NCBI GenBank assembly: GCA_023265365.1
Contig: JAHFTY010000012.1
Coordinates: forward strand, 1 to 35,134
Reading direction: 5' to 3'
Length of the DNA stretch: 35,134 bases
Source: Acidobacteriota bacterium
Lineage (GTDB): Bacteria > Acidobacteriota > Terriglobia > 20CM-2-55-15
Shown: positions 8,461 through 15,953 of the stretch, in pieces
How positions within the stretch are numbered: position 1 is the first letter of the stretch
Layout: each line of letters opens with the position of its first letter
Notes under the pieces: generated by a model
What the model was told of the DNA's origin: nothing
Databases searched by the model: none
The model's input: only the letters and a program-made list of their open reading frames with translations
Translations under genes and position numbers: made by a program

Positions 8461-9630
8461 ATGAACCGTTTAACGAAATATCAATTGTTCGTCGGGGCCT
8501 CCGTGATGCTTATTGCGGGCGCTCTTGCCGGAGCCGCCGTCGTCCATGCCGGACACGCGCCGGAAGCAGCCGGGACGGCCGCAGCTCCGCCGGTCCGCGA
8601 GGCGGCGGCCATGCCGACGACGTTCTCGCCGGTGGTGAAGAGCGTCATGCCGGCCGTCGTCAACATCTCTTCAAAGAAAATCTATAAGACATCGAGCCGG
8701 ACACCCTCCGAACCGGACCCGTTCGACATGTTCCGCGGCTTCGGTTTCCAGCCGCCGATCCCGCGCCAGCCGCAGCGCCAGGAAGCGGAGGGTTCGGGCG
8801 TCATCGTCAGCGCGGATGGTTATGTCCTGACGAACAACCATGTTGTGGATGGCGCGGATCAGGTGACGGTGACGTTGTCCGACAAACGAGAGATGAAGGC
8901 GAAGGTGGTCGGCGCCGATGCAAAGACCGACATCGCGCTGCTGAAGTTGGACGCCACGAATCTGCCCTTCGTCAAACTCGGCAGTTCCGCCGGCGTCGAA
9001 GTGGGCGACATCGCGCTTGCGATGGGCAATCCGTTCGGTCTGGGCCAGACCGTGACGATGGGAATCATCAGCGCCGTGGGCCGGGGCGGCATGGGAATCG
9101 AGGAGTATGAAGATTTCATCCAGACCGACGCCGCCATCAATCCGGGCAACTCGGGCGGCGCTTTGGTCGATACCAAAGGTGAACTGATCGGAATCAACAC
9201 GGCCATCCTTTCCGGAAGCGGCGGGAATCAGGGAGTCGGATTCGCTGTGCCGATCGACATGGCTCGACAGGTGATGACGCAATTGAAGGAAAAGGGCTCC
9301 GTCACGCGGGCGTATCTCGGCGTCTACTTCCAGGAACTCACTCCGGAACTCTCGAAGGCCCTCGATGTCAAAGCCAACACCGGCGCAGTCGTCACCGAGG
9401 TTATTCCCGATGGACCGGCCGAAAAGGCGGGCCTCCAGCGCGACGACGTCATCGTCCGCCTGAACGGAAAACCCATCGACGGCCGGACGCTTCGTTTGAT
9501 GACCGGCTCTCAGACTCCCGGCACAACGATCGACCTGGGAGTGCTTCGAAACGGAAGCGAAAAGACGATCGCGGTGAACCTCGGCACAATGCCCGCCGAG
9601 CCCTCGCGAGCCGAAGGACGGCGCCGGTAA
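8461..9630 (+). CDS. HtrA/DegP-family periplasmic serine protease with one PDZ domain
   Basis: 389 residues, preceded by a purine-rich GGGGAAGAAAAG ribosome-binding region. The N-terminus is a signal peptide or anchor (about residues 10-30). The trypsin-like domain shows the triad His127 (NNHVVDG), Asp157 (KTDIALLK) and Ser231 (GNSGGALVD). A single PDZ domain follows (YLGVYFQELTPELSKAL through LRNGSEKTIAVNL). One PDZ matches DegS/DegQ-short architectures rather than two-PDZ DegP. The expected role is degradation or surveillance of misfolded envelope proteins. The tail ends in a basic, low-complexity RAEGRRR. No heat-shock promoter was identified in the short gap upstream. Confidence 0.95.
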   Translation: MNRLTKYQLFVGASVMLIAGALAGAAVVHAGHAPEAAGTAAAPPVREAAAMPTTFSPVVKSVMPAVVNISSKKIYKTSSRTPSEPDPFDMFRGFGFQPPIPRQPQRQEAEGSGVIVSADGYVLTNNHVVDGADQVTVTLSDKREMKAKVVGADAKTDIALLKLDATNLPFVKLGSSAGVEVGDIALAMGNPFGLGQTVTMGIISAVGRGGMGIEEYEDFIQTDAAINPGNSGGALVDTKGELIGINTAILSGSGGNQGVGFAVPIDMARQVMTQLKEKGSVTRAYLGVYFQELTPELSKALDVKANTGAVVTEVIPDGPAEKAGLQRDDVIVRLNGKPIDGRTLRLMTGSQTPGTTIDLGVLRNGSEKTIAVNLGTMPAEPSRAEGRRR

Positions 9631-9684
9631 CTCCCGGAAAGCGGTACTCCTCGATCTCGCCTCAGGAAAAACTCTGGTGTGCAT

Positions 9685-9804
9685 TCCCCGTTTTCCCCTC
9701 CTCGACGAGGGGTGGCGCGAAGCGCCGGGGTGGCGCTGTTCAGGAAATGGATTTTTGAACGAACCGCCCCGCCGCTTCGCGGCACCCCGCCAAGGCGGGG
9801 AAAA
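9685..9804 (+). repeat. Dispersed palindromic repeat, copy D
   Basis: An uninterrupted copy containing CCTCCTCGACGAGG, GGCGCGAAGCGCC, a shortened TTCAGGAAATGGATTTTTGAA stem, GCCGCTTCGCGGC (a compensatory change in the loop) and a shortened CCCCGCCAAGGCGGGG stem that lacks the central TTGGCC. It follows the htrA-like gene and ends GGGGAAAA. Confidence 0.8.
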
Positions 9805-9957
9805 TTCTACGGTTTCCCTCGACGCGCTTTCCATTTTTTGACACGTTTCGTGTCCTTCCTGTCAGAGGCTTGACCCGTTTCTGGATCGTGGGTTTTATTT
9901 TTCAAAGAGTTAAGTTGCTGTAGCGACAGGAAAGAAAACTGCTTTGACGTCATCGTC

Positions 9958-10032
9958 ATGAGCAGACTTCAAATACTTTCAGGAATCGCGTGGGTGCTTC
10001 TGGTGACCATCGCGGTGTTAACGTCCCGGTAG
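9958..10032 (+). CDS. Possible 24-residue hydrophobic peptide
   Basis: ATG 9958 opens a frame encoding MSRLQILSGIAWVLLVTIAV and four more residues, a plausible single membrane helix with a basic N-terminus and C-terminal Arg. No clear Shine-Dalgarno sequence precedes it, although a weak promoter-like pair lies 60-90 bp upstream. It could be chance. No function is proposed. Confidence 0.25.
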   Translation: MSRLQILSGIAWVLLVTIAVLTSR

Positions 10033-10112
10033 CCGACCACACCAGGCGCGATAAACCGGCCTCACCTCGACCTCTCGTTGCACATTTCCGCTTCGACGCT
10101 TAGTGTTAGGAA

Positions 10113-10673
10113 ATGGAATTTCGACCTGGCGATGCGTTGCTCGTCGTCGACATGCAGAATGACTTCTGTCCCGGAGGCGCTCTCGGCGTTCCCGAGGGAG
10201 ATCGCATCATTCCCGAGTTGAACGAATTGATGGCGCGAGCCGCCCGGCTGAACATTCCGATCTTTGTAACGCGGGACTGGCATCCGCAGAACCACGTCAG
10301 TTTCAGAGATCGTGGAGGCATCTGGCCCGTCCATTGCGTTCGGGAGACCCGGGGCGCCGCCTTCCATCCGGATCTGAAGGTACCCGCGGGCGCGGCGGTC
10401 ATCAGCAAGGCCACTCATCCCGACAAGGAAAGCTATTCCGCCTTTGGCGATACGGATCTGGCGGAGCGCTTGCGCGCCCTGAAAGTAAGACGCCTGTGGG
10501 TCGGCGGTCTCGCGCTGGATTACTGCGTCAAGGAGAGCGCCCTTGATGGCCAAAAGCTGGGTTTCGAGATTCACGTCCTCAGGAATCTCGCCCGGGCAGT
10601 TAACGTGAAGCCCGGTGACGATCGGCTGGCCGTCGTCGAGATGTCGCGGGCCGGAGTGGTGATCGAGCCGTGA
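10113..10673 (+). CDS. pncA: Nicotinamidase
   Basis: A 186-residue isochorismatase-fold amidohydrolase that converts nicotinamide to nicotinate, the first step of the deamidating NAD salvage route. The catalytic triad is visible: Asp13 in VVDMQNDFCPGG, Lys99 in ISKATHPDKESYSAF and nucleophile Cys138 in GGLALDYCVKE. The metal site is Asp55 and His57 in TRDWHPQNH with His74 in WPVHC. The next gene is the nicotinate phosphoribosyltransferase that uses its product; the two overlap by four bases (GTGA at 10670-10673), which strongly supports the assignment and suggests translational coupling. The ribosome-binding site ahead of ATG 10113 is weak. Confidence 0.96.
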   Translation: MEFRPGDALLVVDMQNDFCPGGALGVPEGDRIIPELNELMARAARLNIPIFVTRDWHPQNHVSFRDRGGIWPVHCVRETRGAAFHPDLKVPAGAAVISKATHPDKESYSAFGDTDLAERLRALKVRRLWVGGLALDYCVKESALDGQKLGFEIHVLRNLARAVNVKPGDDRLAVVEMSRAGVVIEP

Positions 10674-11992
10674 TCGACGACAACATCGCGCTGCTCACCG
10701 ATCTGTATGAGCTCACGATGTTGCAGTCCTATTTCGAAGAAGGCATGAACGGCACGGCCGTCTTCGATCTCTTCGTCCGGCGCCTTCCCGCCCAACGCAA
10801 TTACCTGCTCGCCTGCGGTTTGGACGAAGTTCTGACATATCTGGAAACTCTCCATTTTTCGGAGGAATCCCTCGCGTACCTTCGCTCGCTGGGCACGTTC
10901 ACGAACGCATTCCTGGACCATCTCCGCCGTCTTCGGTTCACCGGCGATGTGTACGCGGCGCCTGAAGGAACCGTGGTTTTCGCGAATGAACCCCTTGTTG
11001 AAATCGTTGCGCCTCTGCCTGAAGCCCAACTCGTCGAGACGTATGTCATGAACCAGGTCCACCTCCAGACCCTTGCCGCATCCAAGGCTGCCCGGGTCGT
11101 CAGCGCGGCGGCGGGCCGGAGCGTGGTCGATTTCGGGTTGCGCCGGATCCATGGCATTGACGCGGGAATCAAGGCGGCGCGCGCGTTCCATATTGCAGGC
11201 GTTCAAGCGACGTCGAATGTTCTTGCGGGCCGGAAGTACGGAATCCCGGTGGCCGGAACGATGGCTCACAGCTATATCCAGGCGCACCCGGACGAGATGA
11301 GGGCATTCGGGGCATTCGTGAAGACTTTTCCGTCGACGATCCTGTTGGTGGATACCTACGACACGCTCGAGGGCGTACGGCACGTCATCGAACTGAAACA
11401 GAGGCTGGGCGCCGATTTCCTCGTGCACGGCATCCGGCTCGATTCCGGAGATCTGGCGGGCCTCGCAACCGGCGCCCGGTCCCTTCTAGATGAAGCCGGA
11501 CTGAAGGACGTTCAGATTGTGGCGAGCAACAGTCTGGACGAATACTCCATCCGGGAGCTTCTCGCCGTTGGAGCGCCGATCGATAGCTTCGGCGTCGGCG
11601 TGCGGATGGGCGTCTCGAGTGACGCGCCGTACCTGGACACGGCATACAAGCTGGTGGAGTATGCCGGCGTACCGAAGATGAAGTTTTCTGCCGAAAAGCT
11701 CAATCTGCCCGGACGAAAGCAGATTTTCCGGCACGCGGATCATGACGTCCTTGGATTGCAGAACGAGCCGCTCCCCGGAGAACCGCTGCTCGTCAAGGTG
11801 ATGGAGAATGGACGCCGGATGGAGCCGAAGGGCGACAGCATGGCGCGCGCCAGAACATTGTTCCGGAACCAGTCCGGAAGGCTACCTCGTCATGTGTTCG
11901 ATATCGAACCTGCAGATCCGCCTTTCCCACTGAAAGTCAGCGCCGGCCTTCTTTCGCTGCGGGACGAGACTTTTGGCCGCTTTCGCGGTTGA
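10670..11992 (+). CDS. pncB: Nicotinate phosphoribosyltransferase
   Basis: A 440-residue type II phosphoribosyltransferase that joins nicotinate and PRPP to give nicotinate mononucleotide for NAD synthesis. The N-terminal LLTDLYELTMLQSYFEEGM signature is diagnostic. Further family features are VDFGLRRIHGIDAGIKAARA, GTMAHSYIQAH and LVDTYDTLEGVRH, and the phosphate-binding region around GIRLDSGDLAGLA. It starts with GTG 10670, which shares bases with the pncA stop, so it is probably read by ribosomes finishing pncA. The genes form a two-step salvage operon. Confidence 0.96.
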   Translation: MIDDNIALLTDLYELTMLQSYFEEGMNGTAVFDLFVRRLPAQRNYLLACGLDEVLTYLETLHFSEESLAYLRSLGTFTNAFLDHLRRLRFTGDVYAAPEGTVVFANEPLVEIVAPLPEAQLVETYVMNQVHLQTLAASKAARVVSAAAGRSVVDFGLRRIHGIDAGIKAARAFHIAGVQATSNVLAGRKYGIPVAGTMAHSYIQAHPDEMRAFGAFVKTFPSTILLVDTYDTLEGVRHVIELKQRLGADFLVHGIRLDSGDLAGLATGARSLLDEAGLKDVQIVASNSLDEYSIRELLAVGAPIDSFGVGVRMGVSSDAPYLDTAYKLVEYAGVPKMKFSAEKLNLPGRKQIFRHADHDVLGLQNEPLPGEPLLVKVMENGRRMEPKGDSMARARTLFRNQSGRLPRHVFDIEPADPPFPLKVSAGLLSLRDETFGRFRG

Positions 11993-12026
11993 TCGACGAC
12001 TTCAGCACCCGGAGGAGCGTCAAGGA

Positions 12027-12338
12027 TCAACCTCTCGACCGGCGCCACCAAAGCTGAAAAAGAAAGCCCTGAATCGCCGACAGGAAGACCAGCATCAGAT
12101 CCGTGACGGTATAGAGCGGAAAGAACCTCCAAACCGTTCGAATGAAAAACGCGCCAACCACGCCGATGCCGGCATTCAACAGAAGGAACAGAATGAACGC
12201 GCCGATACACTGTGAAAATTCTTCGAAGACCGGGCGGAGAACCTTGGGGTTCAAACGGAACCGCTTCACGGCGAGGTAATAGACGAGGCCGGAAGTCAGC
12301 GCGACGAGGATGTAGATGTAGAGGTCATCGAGAGTCAT
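12027..12338 (-). CDS. Small three-helix membrane protein
   Basis: 103 residues with three hydrophobic segments: LYIYILVALTSGLVYYLAV near the N-terminus, IGAFILFLLLNAGIGVVGAF in the middle, and a third ending in FLFQLWW. The C-terminus is basic. Its start codon overlaps the stop of the upstream DUF218 gene by one base (TGATG), so the two are co-translated. No family was recognised. The context suggests an accessory of the DUF218 protein in envelope metabolism, which is inference only. Confidence 0.75.
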   Translation of the reverse strand: MTLDDLYIYILVALTSGLVYYLAVKRFRLNPKVLRPVFEEFSQCIGAFILFLLLNAGIGVVGAFFIRTVWRFFPLYTVTDLMLVFLSAIQGFLFQLWWRRSRG

Positions 12339-12955
12339 CAGATGTATCCGGCAATTTTGTAGTAAACCAGCCCGCTGGAATGAATGAGGATGTTTATCAG
12401 AAGCTTCAACCGGTCGTGAGGATTGCCGGCAATCGCGGGGTAGTTGTCGGAAGGAGCCGCGAATACGCTCAGTCCCGCCATCTCGAATATCCGTTTGGCG
12501 CGCCGCATATGCAGCGCTTCGGTCACCAGCAGGACCCGGCTCGGATTTCGCGGTTTTAACAGAGCCGCGGTCTCCTGGGCCTCGTCGCGCGTGGTTAGGA
12601 CGTCCGTCATTTCCAGAATGGCGCTCTCGGGAATGCCGAGTTCCGAACCAATCCTTGCGCGAACGGTGGCTTCGGGCGCGACGTTCCGGCGGCCCGGCCC
12701 GGACATGATCAGCAGGGGCGCCAATCCCTGCTTGTAGAGTCTCAACCCGAAAAGAAGTCGTTGCTGCGATTCATAGCCCAAGGTTCCATCGCCCAGGATT
12801 CCGGACCCCAGAACGACGATGGCATCGGCGGGCTTCAGCTCGGAAGGAATGACGAGGGCTTCTGCCGTCATGTTGGTAATGGGAGTCATGGTCACGACGA
12901 GAAAACCCACGATGGTCGCCGTGCCAATCCACATGACCGTGCGATTCCATTTCAT
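12338..12955 (-). CDS. YdcF/ElyC-like DUF218 envelope protein
   Basis: 205 residues. An N-terminal membrane anchor (residues 8-25) is followed by a DUF218 domain: ADAIVVLGSGILGDGTLGYE, the APLLIMSGPGRR strand-loop, DVLTTRDEAQETAALL and VLLVTEALHMRRAKRIFE. Family members such as SanA and ElyC are linked to envelope barrier function and peptidoglycan precursor handling, but no reaction can be assigned here. It is transcribed away from the DUF1028 gene, with 51 bp between the two starts. A GGGAAATT run precedes its ATG. Confidence 0.88.
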   Translation of the reverse strand: MKWNRTVMWIGTATIVGFLVVTMTPITNMTAEALVIPSELKPADAIVVLGSGILGDGTLGYESQQRLLFGLRLYKQGLAPLLIMSGPGRRNVAPEATVRARIGSELGIPESAILEMTDVLTTRDEAQETAALLKPRNPSRVLLVTEALHMRRAKRIFEMAGLSVFAAPSDNYPAIAGNPHDRLKLLINILIHSSGLVYYKIAGYI

Positions 12956-13006
12956 AATTTCCCGATACTAACAGAAGCGGATAGAATCCCGCGCATGGAG
13001 GCATCA

Positions 13007-14032
13007 ATGAAACGGCTTGCGTGGTTCGGCTTGCTCCTGATCGTGACTCTTCCGGCAACCTCTCAACAGGTCGATCCGCATCTGGCGGGACCGGACCCGT
13101 GGTTCTCCACGTTCTCGATCGTCGCGCTCGACCCCGCAACCCAGGAATTGGGCGTCGCCGTTCAATCGCGCGCGTTCGGCGCGGGCGCCGCGGTGCCTTA
13201 CGCCAAGGCCGGGGTCGGCGCGGTTGCGACACAGGCCGCCGCGAATCGATCGTACGGACCGAAGGCCATCGCCTCGCTGGAAGCGGGCCTGAGTCCAGCC
13301 GAAGCCGTCAGGAAAATGGTGGAAGAGGATCCGGCCAAACTCCGCAATCAGGTGGCCGTCATCGATATGAAGGGACGCACCGCCGTTTACACATCCCCCA
13401 CCATCGACGCCGGCGGCAAGGATGCGCAGGGCAATCCGGCGTACGCCGGCTCGATCGAAGGCAAGAACTACTCCGTGCAGGGCAACACGCTCGCCGGCGA
13501 AGAAGTCGTCAAAGCGATGGCCAAAGCATTCGAAACCACCCCGGGACGGCTCGAAGACCGCCTGATGGCCGCGCTCGACGCGGGTCAGTCCAAAGGGGGC
13601 GACCGGCGCGGCATGCAGTCCGCCGGCATCCTGGTGGTGCGGCCGGTGAAAGACCCCAACAACGACGTGGAACGCGCGGTCGATCTGAGGGTGGACGATG
13701 CCGCCGATCCATTCAAAGAACTCCATCGCCTGCTGGACATCCGCCGAGCGAACGGTTTCAGCCAGCAGTCCTCCCAACTCGCCCAACAGGGGAAGTTTGC
13801 CGAGGCCATCGCGCAACAGAAAAAAGCCGTCGACATGAACCCGAAAAGCGATGCGCTGCACTACGCGCTCGCCCAGCGCTACGCACAGGCCGGCGAGTAC
13901 CTCAACGCTTTAACCGAATTGGAAATCGCGGCGAAGATGCTCCGGCGATACAAGGAGCAGGCCGCCCGGGACCCCGTCTTCGAAAAGATGCAACAGTTCG
14001 TCGAATTCAAACGGTTTCTGGGGACGAATTAG
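13007..14032 (+). CDS. Secreted DUF1028 protein with TPR tail (paralogue 1)
   Basis: Starting at ATG 13007, 341 residues. An earlier in-frame ATG at 12995 is disfavoured because it contains the GGAGG ribosome-binding sequence (12997-13001) that serves ATG 13007. A signal peptide (LAWFGLLLIVTLPATSQQ) leads into a DUF1028 domain (DPWFSTFSIVALDPATQELG, SRAFGAGAAVP, VGAVATQAAANRSYGP, VQGNTLAGEEVV), an Ntn-hydrolase-like family of unproven activity. From about residue 250 a TPR-like tail appears (GKFAEAIAQQKKAVDMNPKS, ALAQRYAQAGEYLNALTELE). It is clearly paralogous to the convergent gene at 14043-15059. Related domains are sometimes labelled putative peptidoglycan-binding; no substrate is claimed. 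Confidence 0.9.
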   Translation: MKRLAWFGLLLIVTLPATSQQVDPHLAGPDPWFSTFSIVALDPATQELGVAVQSRAFGAGAAVPYAKAGVGAVATQAAANRSYGPKAIASLEAGLSPAEAVRKMVEEDPAKLRNQVAVIDMKGRTAVYTSPTIDAGGKDAQGNPAYAGSIEGKNYSVQGNTLAGEEVVKAMAKAFETTPGRLEDRLMAALDAGQSKGGDRRGMQSAGILVVRPVKDPNNDVERAVDLRVDDAADPFKELHRLLDIRRANGFSQQSSQLAQQGKFAEAIAQQKKAVDMNPKSDALHYALAQRYAQAGEYLNALTELEIAAKMLRRYKEQAARDPVFEKMQQFVEFKRFLGTN

Positions 14033-14042
14033 ATTGCCGGAT

Positions 14043-15059
14043 TTAATTGGTTCCCACCATCCGTTTGAATTCCGGCATCTCTTTCATCTTCGCGAACGCT
14101 TCGTCCCCTGCGGCATTCTTCTTCAGCGTGGGCTGCATTTTCACCGCTGTTTCGAGAGTTTTCAGGGCATTCGCGAACTCGCCGGCCTGCGCGTAGCGTT
14201 GAGCCAGGGAATAGTGGAGTTGTTCGCTGCGCGGGTTGATGTCGAGGGCTTTCTTCTGTTCGGCGATGGCTTCGGCAAACCTGCCTTGTTTGGCCAGTTC
14301 CTGTGAAGCGGTGGTGAACTGGTTGGCTTTGCCCAGCGTGATGTACAGGATGCGTCGAAGTTCCTTAAAGGGATTCCCGGCATCATCGACGCGGACGTCG
14401 ACGATGCGTTCGACGGTGGACTGGGAATTGGGAGGGATGGGCCGGACCACGAGAATGCCGGCGGACTGCATCCCGCGAACGTCGCCGCCTTCGGACTGTC
14501 CGGCGTCCAGAGCGTCCATGAGCCGCTCGGCCATCGCGCCTTTGCCGAGTTCATAGGCGGCGGCCATCGCTTTCACAACGTTCTCGCTCGCCAGCGTGTT
14601 GCCCTGGACGGAGTAGTTTTTTCCGGTCACGTGTCCGGCCCAGGCGCCGTAATGAACCGGATCGTTCGCATTGAAGTTCCTGTCGATGACGTTCTTGCCG
14701 GTATAGACGGCCGAACGTCCTTTCGTATCGATCACGGCAACCTGACGGGTGTCGCGCCCTGGATCCTCGTCCGTGATTTTCTTCACGATTTCCGCAGGAC
14801 TCATGCCTTTCTTCAGGAGTTCCATCGCCTTGGGCCCATAGGAGCGATTCGCGGAAGCCTGAGTGGCGACCGCGCCGACGCCGGGTTCGGCCCACGGAAC
14901 GGCGGCGCCGGCGCCGAACGCGCGCGATTGAACGCCGACGCCGAGTTCGTTGGTTGCAGGATCGAACGCGATGATCGAGAAAGTGGAGAACCACGGATCC
15001 TGGGCGGCGATGGGCAGGGCGAAAGTCAGCAATAACAAACCGAACGCCAGACGTCTCAT
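14043..15059 (-). CDS. Secreted DUF1028 protein with TPR tail (paralogue 2)
   Basis: 338 residues, preceded by a strong AGGAGG 4 nt before the ATG. It has the same design as paralogue 1: signal peptide ending LPIAAQ, DUF1028 core (DPWFSTFSIIAFDPATNELG, SRAFGAGAAVPWAEPGVGAV, SANRSYGPKAM, NYSVQGNTLASENVV, MQSAGILVVRP), and a TPR tail (GRFAEAIAEQKKALDINPRS). Both paralogues end in G-T-N. They are arranged tail to tail with 10 bp between the stops. An internal insertion (KNVIDRNFNANDPVHYGAW) distinguishes it. The pair probably arose by inverted duplication and diverged; whether they act together is unknown. Confidence 0.9.
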   Translation of the reverse strand: MRRLAFGLLLLTFALPIAAQDPWFSTFSIIAFDPATNELGVGVQSRAFGAGAAVPWAEPGVGAVATQASANRSYGPKAMELLKKGMSPAEIVKKITDEDPGRDTRQVAVIDTKGRSAVYTGKNVIDRNFNANDPVHYGAWAGHVTGKNYSVQGNTLASENVVKAMAAAYELGKGAMAERLMDALDAGQSEGGDVRGMQSAGILVVRPIPPNSQSTVERIVDVRVDDAGNPFKELRRILYITLGKANQFTTASQELAKQGRFAEAIAEQKKALDINPRSEQLHYSLAQRYAQAGEFANALKTLETAVKMQPTLKKNAAGDEAFAKMKEMPEFKRMVGTN

Positions 15060-15186
15060 GTTGCCTCCTGTAGCGGGGGATTTTACACCACAGGGAAAAT
15101 TTATGGCGCCTGGCCGGCCTGAACCCGCGGGAGATTCACGGGTTAGATGTGGAACGGCGATTGCACCTCAACTCCTGCATGGGGCA

Positions 15187-15315
15187 ATGTTTTCGGAGTG
15201 TGAATGGGGAGAGGACGCGGCGATGCGCAACTGCGAGCGCGTCCTCAAGCGCCAGTACACGCAAATCAAGGAGACGCACGACCGGATCCGGAACCTGGAA
15301 AAGAAAGCGGCATAG
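15187..15315 (+). CDS. Possible small charged helical peptide upstream of the YtxH gene
   Basis: A 42-residue frame from ATG 15187, or 30 residues from ATG 15223, which has GGGGAGAGGA upstream. The conserved-looking part is MRNCERVLKRQYTQIKETHD and following residues RIRNLEKKAA, strongly helical and possibly coiled-coil. It ends 24 bp before the YtxH gene on the same strand, compatible with an operon. A longer in-frame extension to 14950 overlaps the DUF1028 gene and is unlikely. It may be chance; no function is proposed. Confidence 0.4.
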   Translation: MFSECEWGEDAAMRNCERVLKRQYTQIKETHDRIRNLEKKAA

Positions 15316-15339
15316 CCGATTTCATTTTGGAGGGGCTTT

Positions 15340-15645
15340 ATGACGACGAGTGAAAAAATTCTCTGCCTGATGGCGGGCACCGGTGTTGGAGCCATCATGG
15401 GGATGCTGTTCGCGCCGCGCTCGGGCTCGGAGCTTCGCGCCGCGCTCGGATCGCAAGCGCAACGCGGCGTGGACCTGATTACGGAAAGAGTGGATGAAGG
15501 CAGATCGGCCGTCCGCAACATTGTCGAGCGCGGGAAACAGACGTTCGGTGAATCGGTGGTGGACTTCAGGAGCCGGTTCAACGAATCGGTCGAAGCGGGC
15601 AAACAGGAATACAACGCCAGCCGGAACCGGGAAAGCCATGGTTGA
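15340..15645 (+). CDS. YtxH-domain small membrane-associated protein
   Basis: 101 residues, preceded by GGAGGGG. The N-terminus carries the YtxH hallmark: one glycine-rich membrane helix (ILCLMAGTGVGAIMGMLFAP) followed by R-S-G-S-E-L-R. The rest is a long amphipathic helix (RVDEGRSAVRNIVERGKQTF, then FRSRFNESVEAGKQEY). YtxH-like proteins are common in stress or general envelope contexts and have no defined enzymatic role. Confidence 0.85.
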   Translation: MTTSEKILCLMAGTGVGAIMGMLFAPRSGSELRAALGSQAQRGVDLITERVDEGRSAVRNIVERGKQTFGESVVDFRSRFNESVEAGKQEYNASRNRESHG

Positions 15646-15681
15646 TCGGAACCGTCTCACCGCTTACCTGGCGTGAATGGT

Positions 15682-15747
15682 TGGCACCACCCCGGCGCTT
15701 CGCGCCACCCCTCCTCGTCGAGGAGGGGAAAACGCTTCGCCTCGATT
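15682..15747 (-). repeat. Dispersed palindromic repeat, copy E1 (left module, inverted)
   Basis: On the minus strand it reads TCGAGGCGAAGCGTTTTCCC, CCTCCTCGACGAGG, GGCGCGAAGCGCC, GGGGTGGTG. That is the first module of the repeat; the second module is missing at this position. Confidence 0.75.
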
Positions 15748-15820
15748 TCGCTTCATTGGGACAGCAGCGCCTGGTATCACAGTCCGGTGCCTGTCCAGGC
15801 CGGACAAGGTGTGATTTTCT

Positions 15821-15943
15821 TACATAAAACCGGGAGTCGCAGGACGAAGACCTTTCCCCGCCTTGGCCAAGGCGGGGTGCCGCCGAGCGGCGGGGCGGTT
15901 CGTTCAAGAAAATCAATTTCTTGAATAGCACCACCCCGGCGCC
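15821..15943 (-). repeat. Dispersed palindromic repeat, copy E2 (right module, inverted)
   Basis: On the minus strand it reads GGCGCCGGGGTGGTG, a TTCAAGAAATTGATTTTCTTGAA stem, ACCGCCCCGCCGCTCGGCGG, the CTTGGCCAAG stem and GGGGAAAGG. It continues through TCGTCCTGCGACTCC and TATGTAA, which match the right flank of copy C. It ends at the thrS stop. Confidence 0.75.
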
Positions 15944-15953
15944 TCCATCCGGA

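Larger units (their letters stand above)
9631..10112. other. Intergenic region upstream of pncA
   Basis: It holds repeat copy D, then unique AT-richer DNA. A small inverted repeat GACACG-TTT-CGTGTC lies at 9840-9854. A weak promoter-like pair (TTGACC 9870-9875, TTTATT 9894-9899, 18-bp spacer) precedes a 24-codon open frame at 9958. Nothing else is recognisable. Confidence 0.45.
15646..15953. other. Intergenic region between convergent YtxH gene and thrS
   Basis: This is occupied by two blocks of the dispersed repeat, both inverted relative to the other copies, separated by about 75 bp of unique DNA. The repeat abuts the thrS stop codon directly (GGCGCC then TCCATCCGGACTA). No gene was found. 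Confidence 0.6.

Noticed and set aside
8671-9834. 387-residue minus-strand frame
   Set aside because: Antisense to the HtrA-like protease and to repeat copy D.
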